This document shows, piece by piece, positions 1 to 6,253 of a stretch of 7,510 nucleotides of DNA (position 1 is the stretch's first letter; every line of letters starts with the position of its first letter). The DNA comes from BOG-908 sp964247675 (GTDB taxonomy: Bacteria; Pseudomonadota; Alphaproteobacteria; Acetobacterales; Acetobacteraceae), in the NCBI GenBank assembly GCA_964247675.1, contig CAXTVW010000161.1, positions 1 to 7,510 of the forward strand, read 5' to 3'. A model generated the notes under the pieces. It worked only from the letters and a program-made list of their open reading frames with translations, did not search any database and had not been told where the DNA came from. A program made the position numbers and the translations under genes.

Positions 1-2553
1 AAGGTCTTCCTCGGCGCAGCCCCTGGCGTAGGCAAGACCTGGGAGATGCTGGCCAACGCCCAGCGCGCCCGCGCCGCCGGCCGGGACGTGCTGATAGGCG
101 TGGTGGAGACCCACGGCCGCGCCGGCACCGAACGGCAGATCGCCGACCTGCCGCTACTGCCGCGCAGCACGATCGCCTATCGCGGCCAGGTGCTGGAGGA
201 GTTCGACGTTGAGGCCGCCCTCGCCCGCCACCCAGGACTGCTGCTGGTCGATGAGCTGGCCCACACCAACGCGCCCGGCAGCCGGCACAACAAGCGCTGG
301 GAGGATGTGGCCGAGCTGCTGGAAGCCGGCATCGACGTGTGGGCGACGCTGAACGTGCAGCATTTGGAAAGCCTCAACGACGACATCGCGCGCATCACCG
401 GCGTGCGGGTGACGGAGACGCTGCCGGACCGGGTGATGGAGATGGCCGACGAGATCGAGTTCGTCGACCTCTCGCCGGCCGAGCTGCGAAGCCGCCTGCG
501 CGACGGCCAGATCTACCGGCCGGACGTGGCGGCCCGCGCGCTGGACAGCTTCTTCCGCGAGGGCAACCTGGCCGCCTTGCGTGAGATCGGGCTGCGCCGG
601 GCCGCGCAATACGTGGACCAGGACGTGCGCTCCTACATGCGCGCGCATGGCGTGGAAGGCATCTGGCCGGCGGGCGACCGCGTGCTGGCCCTGGTGGGTG
701 CCGATTCCGGCGCGGAGGCCGTGGTCCGCCAGGCCAAGCGCCTGGCCGACGCCCTGCGCGCCCCCTGGCTGGCGCTGCATTTCGAGCGCCGGGACGGGCT
801 GGACGCTACCAGGCCGGCGCTGGAGATGGCGGCAAGTCTCGGCGCGGAGGTGGAAATATGCGCCGGCGGTCCGCTGGTGGAGACCACGCTCGAGGTGGCG
901 CGCGCCCGCAACGTGACACATCTGGTGATAGGCCGCGGGGCGCCGAGCTGGCGGCGGCTTCTGACCGGGCGGACGCTGGCCGGCACGCTGGTACGCCAGG
1001 GCCCGGAATTCGCGATCCACGTGGTCCCGGTGGGTGGCCTGCCGCTGCGCCGGCGGCGGGTCAGTCCCTGGCCGGATGGCTGGGCGCCCTGGATCGTCAG
1101 CACCGCCCTGGTCGGCGCCGTGATCGGTGCGGGCGAACTGCTGCACACCTACCTGGAGCACGAGGCGCTGGGGATGATCTTCCTCGCCGCCGTGGTGGCC
1201 TCGGCCACGGCATGGGGCCTGCCGGCCGCGCTCTACACCGCGGCACTCAGCTTCCTGTCCTGGAACTTCTTCTTCATCCCGCCGGTCGGCCATTTCACCA
1301 TCTCGCAGCCGCGCGATGTGGTGGCACTGCTGGTATTCCTGGGCGTGGCGTCGGCCACCGGCCTGCTGGCCGGCCGGTTGCGGCTGGAGGCCAAGGGCGC
1401 GCAGGGCCGGATCGACAGCCTGCGCCGCATTTCCGGCTTCACGCGGCGGCTGGGCGAGCCGGCCAGCGAGCCCGACCTGCTGGCAGAGATCGCCAGGCTG
1501 GCCGGCGAGATCGTGGCACCCGCGCTGGTGCTGATCGGCGAGGGCGAGGACCTCAACATACGCGGCGCAGAGCCGCCGAGCCTGGACACCATGGATGACG
1601 GGAGCTGGGCCGCCGCGCGCTGGAGCTACTCCCGCCAGGAGCAGGCTGGCCGCGGCACCGCCACGCTGCCGAGCGCCGCCTGGCGTTTCCTGCCGCTGCG
1701 CACCGCGCGTCAGGCGATGGGTGTGCTGGGCGTGCGGCCAGGCGGCGCGGTAGATCAGCCGAAGCTGCAATCCCTGCTGGCGTTGGCGGACCAGGCGGCC
1801 TCGGCACTGGAGCGCGTGCGCCTGACAGCCGACGCCGCGCGCACCCAGGCGCAGGCGGAGACCCAGAAATTGCGCACCGCCCTGCTGAACAGCCTGAGTC
1901 ACGACCTGCGCACGCCGCTGACCGGCATACGCGGGGCGGCCGGCTCGCTGCGCGCCTCCTGGGACACGCTGGCGCCGGCCGACCGGGCCGACCTGCTCGC
2001 CAGCATCGAGCAGGACACCGTCCGCATGACGCGCTTCCTGGCCAACATCATGGAGATGACGCGCGTCGAGACAGGCGAGATAGTACCGCGGCTGGAGCCG
2101 GTTGCCGCGGCGGATGCGATCGAAGGCGCTGCCTCGCGCGTGCCCGGCCTGGGCCCGGTCCAGATGGACGCGCCCTACACCCTGCCTCTGCTGAGCGCCG
2201 ATCCCGCGCTGCTGGAACAGGTCCTCGTCAACATCCTGGAGAACGCGGCGAAATACGCGCCGGCCGGGGCCGGCATACGGGTGATCGGGCGCATGGAAGG
2301 CGCGCTGATGTGCATCTCGCTGACCGATAGCGGCCCGGGCATCCCGGCCGATGACCTGCCGCATGTGTTCGACAGCTTCTACCGCGCGCGCCGTGAGGAC
2401 CGCACAGTGCCGGGCACCGGATTGGGGCTGGCGATCGCGCGGGGCTTGACGGAGGCAATGGGCGGCACGATCGAAGCACTCAGCCCCGCCGCCGCACCCA
2501 CGCAGCCTGGCCCGGGGACCACGATCCTGCTGCGTCTGAGAACCATGCCATGA
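1..2553 (+). CDS. kdpD: Sensor histidine kinase KdpD (5' partial)
   Basis: This is the inner-membrane sensor kinase of the Kdp system. It senses K+ limitation or osmotic stress and phosphorylates KdpE to induce the high-affinity K+ pump KdpFABC. The frame is open from base 1 and begins inside the N-terminal KdpD domain, with Walker A GAAPGVGKT at visible residues 5-13 and a Walker-B-like VDELAHTN near 83-90. About 25-30 N-terminal residues lie outside the window; E. coli KdpD has 894 aa and 850 are visible here. A Usp-like domain follows at about 215-345, with VIGRG...LLTGRTLAGTLV near its end. Next come a four-helix DUF4118 membrane block (about 364-460), a GAF-like region (about 475-600), and HisKA with phospho-acceptor His634 in SHDLRTP. 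The HATPase_c domain carries an N box around Asn744-Asn748, DSGPGIP from 776 and GTGLGLA from 805. All catalytic motifs look intact. kdpFABC probably lies upstream, outside the window. Confidence 0.97.
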   Translation, partial: KVFLGAAPGVGKTWEMLANAQRARAAGRDVLIGVVETHGRAGTERQIADLPLLPRSTIAYRGQVLEEFDVEAALARHPGLLLVDELAHTNAPGSRHNKRWEDVAELLEAGIDVWATLNVQHLESLNDDIARITGVRVTETLPDRVMEMADEIEFVDLSPAELRSRLRDGQIYRPDVAARALDSFFREGNLAALREIGLRRAAQYVDQDVRSYMRAHGVEGIWPAGDRVLALVGADSGAEAVVRQAKRLADALRAPWLALHFERRDGLDATRPALEMAASLGAEVEICAGGPLVETTLEVARARNVTHLVIGRGAPSWRRLLTGRTLAGTLVRQGPEFAIHVVPVGGLPLRRRRVSPWPDGWAPWIVSTALVGAVIGAGELLHTYLEHEALGMIFLAAVVASATAWGLPAALYTAALSFLSWNFFFIPPVGHFTISQPRDVVALLVFLGVASATGLLAGRLRLEAKGAQGRIDSLRRISGFTRRLGEPASEPDLLAEIARLAGEIVAPALVLIGEGEDLNIRGAEPPSLDTMDDGSWAAARWSYSRQEQAGRGTATLPSAAWRFLPLRTARQAMGVLGVRPGGAVDQPKLQSLLALADQAASALERVRLTADAARTQAQAETQKLRTALLNSLSHDLRTPLTGIRGAAGSLRASWDTLAPADRADLLASIEQDTVRMTRFLANIMEMTRVETGEIVPRLEPVAAADAIEGAASRVPGLGPVQMDAPYTLPLLSADPALLEQVLVNILENAAKYAPAGAGIRVIGRMEGALMCISLTDSGPGIPADDLPHVFDSFYRARREDRTVPGTGLGLAIARGLTEAMGGTIEALSPAAAPTQPGPGTTILLRLRTMP

Positions 2554-3290
2554 GCTTTTCTTCCGCCGCGCCGGCGCCGTTGCGCGACCGAGCGGTGATC
2601 CTGCTGGTCGATGACGAGCCGCAGATACACCGCTTCCTGCGCCCCACGCTGGAAGCGGCCGGCTACGAGGTGGCGCGTGCCGACACCGGCGCCGAGGCGC
2701 TGCGCGAGGCCGCCAGGCGGAAGCCCGCGCTCATCCTGCTCGATCTCGGCCTGCCGGACATGGACGGCCAGGACGTGCTGACCCAGTTATGCGCCGCCGC
2801 CGGCACCCCGGTGATCGTGCTCTCCGCCCGCGACAGGGCGGCCGAGAAGATACGCGCGCTGGACGCCGGCGCCGGCGATTATGTGGAGAAGCCGTTCGAC
2901 ATGGGCGAACTGCTCGCCCGCATACGCGTGGCCCTGCGCCAGGAGCGCGGCGCGGAGGACGAGGCGGGCACGTTCCAGGTAGGCAAGCTGGAGGTGGACC
3001 TGGTGCACCGCCGCGTGCGTGTGTCCGGCGCGCTGGTGCAACTGACCCCGCGCGAGTATGACCTGCTGGCGCTTCTGGTGCGGAACAAGGACCGCGTGAT
3101 CACCCATCGGCAGCTGCTGACGGCGGTCTGGGGACCGGCGCATACCGCCGACGTCCAGTATCTTCGTGTATATATCGGCCATCTTCGCCAAAAGCTGGGC
3201 GCCGAGGCGGGTGCCCTGGTCAGCACGGAGCCTGGGGTGGGCTACCGGCTTGAGGCGCAACGGGAAGTTGATTCGTTGGGTGCGGAATAG
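2550..3290 (+). CDS. kdpE: Response regulator KdpE (OmpR/PhoB family)
   Basis: This is the cytoplasmic DNA-binding partner of KdpD and transcriptional activator of kdpFABC. The 246-aa length is slightly above the ~225 aa usual for the family because of a short extra N-terminus. The receiver domain (about 15-130) has the acidic pocket Asp21-Asp22-Glu23, phospho-acceptor Asp65 in LLDLGLPDMDG, Ser92 in VLSAR, and Lys114 in the EKPF motif. The OmpR-type winged helix occupies about 145-240. It includes LTPREYDLLALL, then QYLRVYIGHLRQKL, and the wing TEPGVGYRL, which is close to classical KdpE. The ATG overlaps the kdpD stop as ATGA (2550-2553), and no strong Shine-Dalgarno sequence precedes it. 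Translational coupling to kdpD is therefore likely. No clear terminator hairpin follows the TAG stop. Confidence 0.96.
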   Translation: MSFSSAAPAPLRDRAVILLVDDEPQIHRFLRPTLEAAGYEVARADTGAEALREAARRKPALILLDLGLPDMDGQDVLTQLCAAAGTPVIVLSARDRAAEKIRALDAGAGDYVEKPFDMGELLARIRVALRQERGAEDEAGTFQVGKLEVDLVHRRVRVSGALVQLTPREYDLLALLVRNKDRVITHRQLLTAVWGPAHTADVQYLRVYIGHLRQKLGAEAGALVSTEPGVGYRLEAQREVDSLGAE

Positions 3291-3327
3291 ACGATAAGTC
3301 GTTGGTGTGTCGTAAAGCACCTCACTG

Positions 3328-3343
3328 TGTGAAACGTATCACA
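3328..3343. promoter_or_regulatory. CRP-type operator palindrome TGTGA-N6-TCACA
   Basis: The sequence is TGTGA AACGTA TCACA, a perfect match to both half-sites and the spacing of the CRP family consensus. It sits in the AT-richer gap after kdpE. Its centre (3335.5) lies about 70-75 bases upstream of the start expected from the promoter proposed at 3375-3403, close to a class I activator position. A second inverted repeat, CGTAT-CAC-ATACG (3335-3347), overlaps its right half. That a CRP/FNR-family protein binds here is inference. The site differs from the FNR consensus TTGAT-N4-ATCAA. Confidence 0.5.
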
Positions 3344-3374
3344 TACGCTCACGATAAAGTTAGGTTAAACAAGC

Positions 3375-3403
3375 TTACCAACTCGGCGGTGAGCATTAAT
3401 AAT
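3375..3403 (+). promoter_or_regulatory. Candidate sigma70-like promoter
   Basis: A -35-like TTACCA (3375-3380, 4 of 6 matches to TTGACA) is followed after exactly 17 bases by a -10-like AATAAT (3398-3403, 5 of 6 matches to TATAAT). It lies in the most AT-rich stretch of the window, directly downstream of the CRP-type palindrome. Transcription would begin near 3408-3410, which gives a leader of about 100 bases before the ATG at 3510. This is a by-eye consensus match only. Confidence 0.35.
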
Positions 3404-3481
3404 GCCTTCGACTCAATCTGCAGTAGCCGGCGTCGTCATTTCGTTTGCGCTCCATTCAGCGCGAGCGCCAACTGCCGTCCA

Positions 3482-3507
3482 GGGGTCCTGCCTGACCCCA
3501 AAGGACC
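3482..3507 (+). promoter_or_regulatory. Leader with two mutually exclusive stems beside the ribosome-binding site
   Basis: Stem A pairs GGGGTC (3482-3487) with GACCCC (3494-3499) around a 6-base loop and leaves the AAGGA ribosome-binding site (3501-3505) free. Stem B pairs GGTCCT (3484-3489) with AGGACC (3502-3507) and buries that site. The left arms overlap, so only one stem can form at a time. Both stems are perfect but only 6 bp long, so coincidence in GC-rich DNA is possible. The functional reading is inference. Confidence 0.3.
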
Positions 3508-3509
3508 GG

Positions 3510-3851
3510 ATGCAGGTGGGTTTCTGGCAGGACAGGGCCAAAAAGGCCGGTTTCGATCGTATGGTCATCCATGACCGCGACGAGGGCGACGCCTCGGAAG
3601 TCGGCAATTTCCTGAGCGTGTATATGTGCGGCCAGGCCTGGTCCCGTTGGGGTTTCGCCCGCAGCGGATCCAGCATACGCGCCTGGTGCTGCCTGACCGG
3701 CGCCGATGTGGGCGAGTTCGCCAGCATGAACGAGGCGCTGACCGCGGTGCTGCGCGGTTCCGAGGATGTATCGCTTGGCGAGCCGGATGGGCCGGAAGCC
3801 TCGAACCTGATCCACCTCTCGTTCCCCAAGCGGGTCGGCAGCGCGGCCTAG
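3510..3851 (+). CDS. Hypothetical protein, 113 aa
   Basis: I do not recognise this family. The ATG at 3510 is preferred because AAGGA (3501-3505) precedes it by 4 bases. The alternative in-frame ATG at 3402 would add 36 residues, has no ribosome-binding site and overlaps the proposed -10 element. The protein starts MQVGFWQDRAKKAGF. It has an acidic patch (HDRDEGD, residues 21-27) and an aromatic and cysteine-containing middle (Cys40, Trp44, Trp47, Trp59, Cys60, Cys61). A more ordinary amphipathic tail follows to residue 113. No convincing membrane segment is seen, so a cytoplasmic location is likely. The next gene begins 4 bases after the TAG stop, so the two probably share a transcript. Third-position GC is high throughout, as expected of real coding sequence. 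Confidence 0.65.
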   Translation: MQVGFWQDRAKKAGFDRMVIHDRDEGDASEVGNFLSVYMCGQAWSRWGFARSGSSIRAWCCLTGADVGEFASMNEALTAVLRGSEDVSLGEPDGPEASNLIHLSFPKRVGSAA

Positions 3852-3855
3852 AGCC

Positions 3856-4641
3856 GTGGGGCTGTCCTACTGGCCTGAACGGTTGGCGAAGGCAGCTTCG
3901 GCCTGTCTGGCCTTGGCCGCCTGCCAGCAGCAGGATGGCCCGGCCAGACCGCCAATCGCCGGCTACAGTGTTGCCCGTCACGCTGCCCTCACCCGCGATG
4001 CGGGAGCCTATGAGGCGACGCTCGACAGCGACCTGGCCGCGCGGAAATATTCGCTGATCGTGCCCATGCTGGAGGCGGCGTTCTCCGGCCAGGATGACGC
4101 GCTGCGCCAGCGCACGGTGAACTGGCTGCTGCTCCGGCAGGAGGACGGCGCCACGGATTCGGTGTTCATCGGCCAGTTGTATGCGGTCGGGCTTCTCGTC
4201 CAGGCCATTCACAGCCAAGGCGCAGTGCGCGCGCAATGGACCAAAGACGCCGTGTCCGCCTTCTACCGCACGACCTTCATCATGCTGAGCGAGGCCGGCC
4301 AGTGCGCCGATCCGGTAGCGGCCGATGCGCGGCTGGGCATGGCCAGCTACGACATGCAGCCGTTCAAGGCGGTTCTTGCGCGCAGTTCGCAACCGGAAAA
4401 GGAAGCCGCTGCGCGCGACGCCTTCGTGCTTGCCTGGCTGACCTTTCCCATCCGCAACCCCGACCCGTGGCTGTGCTCGAAACCAGGTGGCGCGCCGTCC
4501 TACCGGCCATATGCGACCTGGATCGGTTCACGGCAGCCGGCGTTGCAGGCCGCGGAGAAGGGCGTGTTTCTGGTCACGACACCTCCGCCGATACCGCCGG
4601 CCCGCAAGAACCCGGACGTTGTTGCGTTGTATGGAGGGTAG
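3856..4641 (+). CDS. Putative lipoprotein of unknown function, 261 aa
   Basis: The first possible start is a GTG at 3856; an in-frame stop lies upstream at 3808 with no start codon between. No good Shine-Dalgarno sequence is present, so coupling to the gene ending at 3851 is likely. A TTG at 3883 (residue 10) is an alternative start. The N-terminus has Arg9 and Lys12, then a short hydrophobic run ending in LAAC (residues 20-23). This fits a lipobox with acylated Cys23, although the hydrophobic core is short. The mature part is mostly helical-looking, with two further cysteines (Cys150 and Cys207) that could form a disulfide outside the cytoplasm. The tail is Pro-rich (PPPIPPARKNP). I recognise no domain. 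The TAG stop coincides with the left end of a palindromic repeat. Confidence 0.7.
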   Translation: MGLSYWPERLAKAASACLALAACQQQDGPARPPIAGYSVARHAALTRDAGAYEATLDSDLAARKYSLIVPMLEAAFSGQDDALRQRTVNWLLLRQEDGATDSVFIGQLYAVGLLVQAIHSQGAVRAQWTKDAVSAFYRTTFIMLSEAGQCADPVAADARLGMASYDMQPFKAVLARSSQPEKEAAARDAFVLAWLTFPIRNPDPWLCSKPGGAPSYRPYATWIGSRQPALQAAEKGVFLVTTPPPIPPARKNPDVVALYGG

Positions 4642-4751
4642 GAAGCAACGCCTTCTTCTTTGCAAAAAGAAGCAGAAAACCTCTGCTCCCTGTCGGCGGC
4701 TACTGAAGCGTTCGCTGACGCTTTCTCGAAAGAGAAGACCGTGCCTGCCTA
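4639..4751. repeat. Degenerate copy of the nested-palindrome intergenic repeat
   Basis: The ends are inverted: TAGGAAGCAA (4639-4648) on the left against TAGGCAGGCA read on the minus strand from 4751. Inside are a 7-bp hairpin (CTTCTTT 4655-4661 with AAAGAAG 4666-4672) and a 6-bp hairpin (AGCAGA 4671-4676 with TCTGCT 4682-4687). A third stem is CTTTC-TC-GAAAG (4721-4732). The AGAAGCAGAAAACCTCTGCTCC core aligns, with a few substitutions, to the better copy at 6253-6398 (AGAAGCAAAAGACTTTTGCTCC), and both copies carry TCTCGAAA near the right end. It fills the gap between two convergent genes and overlaps both stop codons. It could act as a bidirectional terminator. Confidence 0.65.
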
Positions 4752-5579
4752 AGCCGCCGCCAATACCACTCGCTTGAAACGATCCCGCCGCTTGCACATG
4801 AACATCCAGGCGCCCCGCGCTGCCAGCCCGGAAACCCGCCCACGCGGCGGCAGCCCGATCGCTTTAAGGATCATGCCGACGGCACGCTCCAGGTGCTTGT
4901 AGCGGTACATCGTCATCGCGCGTGACATGTAGCCGGCGATCGCTGTCTCATGCTTGTAGATCGCGTCGGGTGGCGAGTTGCCGCAATAGAACGCGTAGGC
5001 GAGTTCGTCGTCCTCGCTCTCGCCGATACGGCTGATCGCGATGCGCATACGCTGGAACACGCTGATCCGTTCGCGTTTCAGGTAGCGCTTCATGTGGTCG
5101 TAGAACAGCTTGAAGTGGCGGAACTCGTCTGCCGCGATTAGCCGGCAAATGTCGCGCAGCACTGGTTCCTCAGCCGCATCGCCCAGCGCCGAGTAGTAGC
5201 TCGAGGTGCCGCTCTCCACCATGCAGCGCGCGATCAGCTCGCCTGTGCGCGAGCCGCGTATGGACGCGTCCGTATCGAGCAGCGGCAAGTGGTAGCCGTC
5301 CTTGTAGCGCTTGAACGCGGTCTCGAAATCCCATCCCGGATCGGCCAGCATGGCCCAGCGGCCGAGCGTGTCGCCATGCTGCACTTCCTCGACGGACCAG
5401 CGGTCGGCGGCCTTGCGGAAATCAGGGTCCTCGGCGAACACGCGGTTCAGGTAGGTGCCGTAATCGATGCCGTTCCGCTCGACCAGGGCCGCCGCTTTCA
5501 CGAGCGCCACGATCTGCGGATCCAGTTTGGTAGGGTCGAACCGGTCCCAGGGAACCTCCTCGATCCGCCAGTGTTTCAT
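4749..5579 (-). CDS. Diiron acyl-ACP desaturase-like / ferritin-like protein
   Basis: The 276-aa protein carries the six ligands of a carboxylate-bridged diiron four-helix bundle. These are Glu34 (helix 1), Glu65-x-x-His68 in WSVEEVQHGDTL, Glu122, and Glu152-x-x-His155 in AADEFRHFKLF. The second and last motifs closely resemble soluble acyl-ACP desaturases, where WTAEENRHGDLL and AADEKRHE occur. Such enzymes use O2 and reduced ferredoxin to place a cis double bond in an acyl chain on ACP. The substrate here is unknown, and a different ferritin-like oxidase is possible. No signal peptide is seen; the C-terminus is basic (KRRDRFKR). The ATG at 5579 is the only in-frame start after the TGA at 5612-5610, and no good Shine-Dalgarno sequence precedes it. 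The gene lies on the atp strand 255 bases after atpC and ends in the repeat at 4639-4751. Confidence 0.85.
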   Translation of the reverse strand: MKHWRIEEVPWDRFDPTKLDPQIVALVKAAALVERNGIDYGTYLNRVFAEDPDFRKAADRWSVEEVQHGDTLGRWAMLADPGWDFETAFKRYKDGYHLPLLDTDASIRGSRTGELIARCMVESGTSSYYSALGDAAEEPVLRDICRLIAADEFRHFKLFYDHMKRYLKRERISVFQRMRIAISRIGESEDDELAYAFYCGNSPPDAIYKHETAIAGYMSRAMTMYRYKHLERAVGMILKAIGLPPRGRVSGLAARGAWMFMCKRRDRFKRVVLAAA

Positions 5580-5834
5580 CGTTGCACCATCATCATCATC
5601 CCGTGCGGTTCAGCTGTGCAAGCAGCGCCAGGTCGGCGCGTGTGTACAGAAATGCCAGGACGCAGCCGCACAGGGATGCGGCGTGTCCCGGCGACCGGTC
5701 AATGCGTTAAAGCGACCTGAACCTGCCACTGGTTGCAGTGCGGCGGAAGCCTCAGACTTTCGCCTGTGGCCATGGAGCCACAGAGCAGGTGGCGACCTGC
5801 GGGTAACGGCGCCGGGCAGTATCCGGATGCAGGC
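5580..5834. other. Intergenic region between atpC and the desaturase-like gene
   Basis: I find no convincing gene in these 255 bases on either strand; frames crossing it are extensions of atpC shadows. Near atpC it holds tandem small hairpins (5764-5800) and a 5-bp stem (5727-5731 with 5736-5740). Beside the desaturase start it has four CAT triplets (5588-5599). On the minus strand these read as four out-of-frame ATG codons just before the true start. I see no convincing promoter for the desaturase gene. Confidence 0.6.
5764..5800 (-). terminator. Tandem hairpins after atpC, possible operon end
   Basis: Two perfect stems are adjacent: GCAGGT-GGCG-ACCTGC (5785-5800) and CTGTGGC-CATGGA-GCCACAG (5764-5783). 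They are the first structures met 35 bases after the atpC stop in the direction of transcription. Neither is followed by a T-run, so they are not classical intrinsic terminators. They could stabilise the 3' end of the atp mRNA or accompany Rho-dependent termination. Confidence 0.25.
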
Positions 5835-6242
5835 TCAGCCGGCCTGGGCGTATCGCACGGCGGCCCGGGTGGATTGCAGCCGGTCCAGCACGGCGTCGCG
5901 CGCGTTGATGTCGGCCTTGTCAACCTCCGCCCACGCCGATTCCGCATCGGCCAAGCGGCGGCGCGCGTCCTCCGCCGACAGCTCGGCGACAGGCGTGGCG
6001 TCATCGGCGAGGATGGTGCAGCGCTCCGGCGTGATCTCGGCAAATCCGCCGCCCACGAAGAGCCGGTCGGTAACGGTGCCGCCTTCGTGCAAGGCGATGA
6101 CGCCGCCGCGCAGCAGCACGATCATCGGCGCGTGGTTTTCCATGGCGGCGAGGTCACCCTCGTAGCCGGGCATCACCACCATCTCAACGGCGCGGCTTAG
6201 CACCAGGCGGGCGGGGCTGACGATTTCTAGCTGGATCGGCAT
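5835..6242 (-). CDS. atpC: F1F0 ATP synthase subunit epsilon
   Basis: Epsilon is part of the central rotor stalk of F1. It links gamma to the c-ring and can inhibit ATP hydrolysis through its C-terminal helices. The 135-aa length is typical. The N-terminal beta-sandwich (about 1-85) carries the family signature PGYEGDLAAMENHAPM (residues 25-40) and later GGGFAEITPERCTILAD. The C-terminal part (about 88-130) is a helical Ala/Arg/Glu-rich segment, so this is the full two-domain form. The ATG at 6242 is preceded by AAGG (6253-6250) with a 7-base gap. This follows the usual atpA-G-D-C order, but a repeat separates it from atpD. The TGA stop is at 5837-5835. Confidence 0.95.
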   Translation of the reverse strand: MPIQLEIVSPARLVLSRAVEMVVMPGYEGDLAAMENHAPMIVLLRGGVIALHEGGTVTDRLFVGGGFAEITPERCTILADDATPVAELSAEDARRRLADAESAWAEVDKADINARDAVLDRLQSTRAAVRYAQAG

Positions 6243-6249
6243 TGTTGGA

Positions 6250-6253
6250 CCTT
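6250..6253 (-). promoter_or_regulatory. Ribosome-binding site of atpC at the repeat border
   Basis: AAGG on the minus strand lies 7 bases before the atpC ATG. It forms half of the palindrome CCTTAAGG (6250-6257), whose other half is the outermost part of the repeat's AAGG run. The repeat thus ends on the translation signal and could pair with it. Confidence 0.55.

Noticed and set aside
154..2364. A 736-aa open frame antisense to kdpD
   Set aside because: It is rich in Gln, Arg, His and Gly with no domain, and it mirrors the codon bias of a clearly real kdpD. Long antisense frames are common in GC-rich genes.
3291..3302. A small hairpin ACGA-TAAG-TCGT just after kdpE as a terminator
   Set aside because: The stem is only 4 bp and no T-run follows.
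3402..3509. A 36-residue N-terminal extension of the 113-aa protein from the ATG at 3402
   Set aside because: No ribosome-binding site is present, the ATG overlaps the proposed -10 element, and the extension is not a convincing signal peptide. It remains possible.
3565..4392. A 275-aa minus-strand frame antisense to the two unknown plus-strand genes
   Set aside because: It crosses both genes and the gap between them, has no recognisable domain and a shadow-like composition. The plus-strand frames have a ribosome-binding site and a lipobox.
5467..6165. A 232-aa plus-strand frame running from the desaturase start into atpC
   Set aside because: It is antisense to two well-supported genes, and its Ser/Arg/Ala-rich composition is that of a shadow frame.
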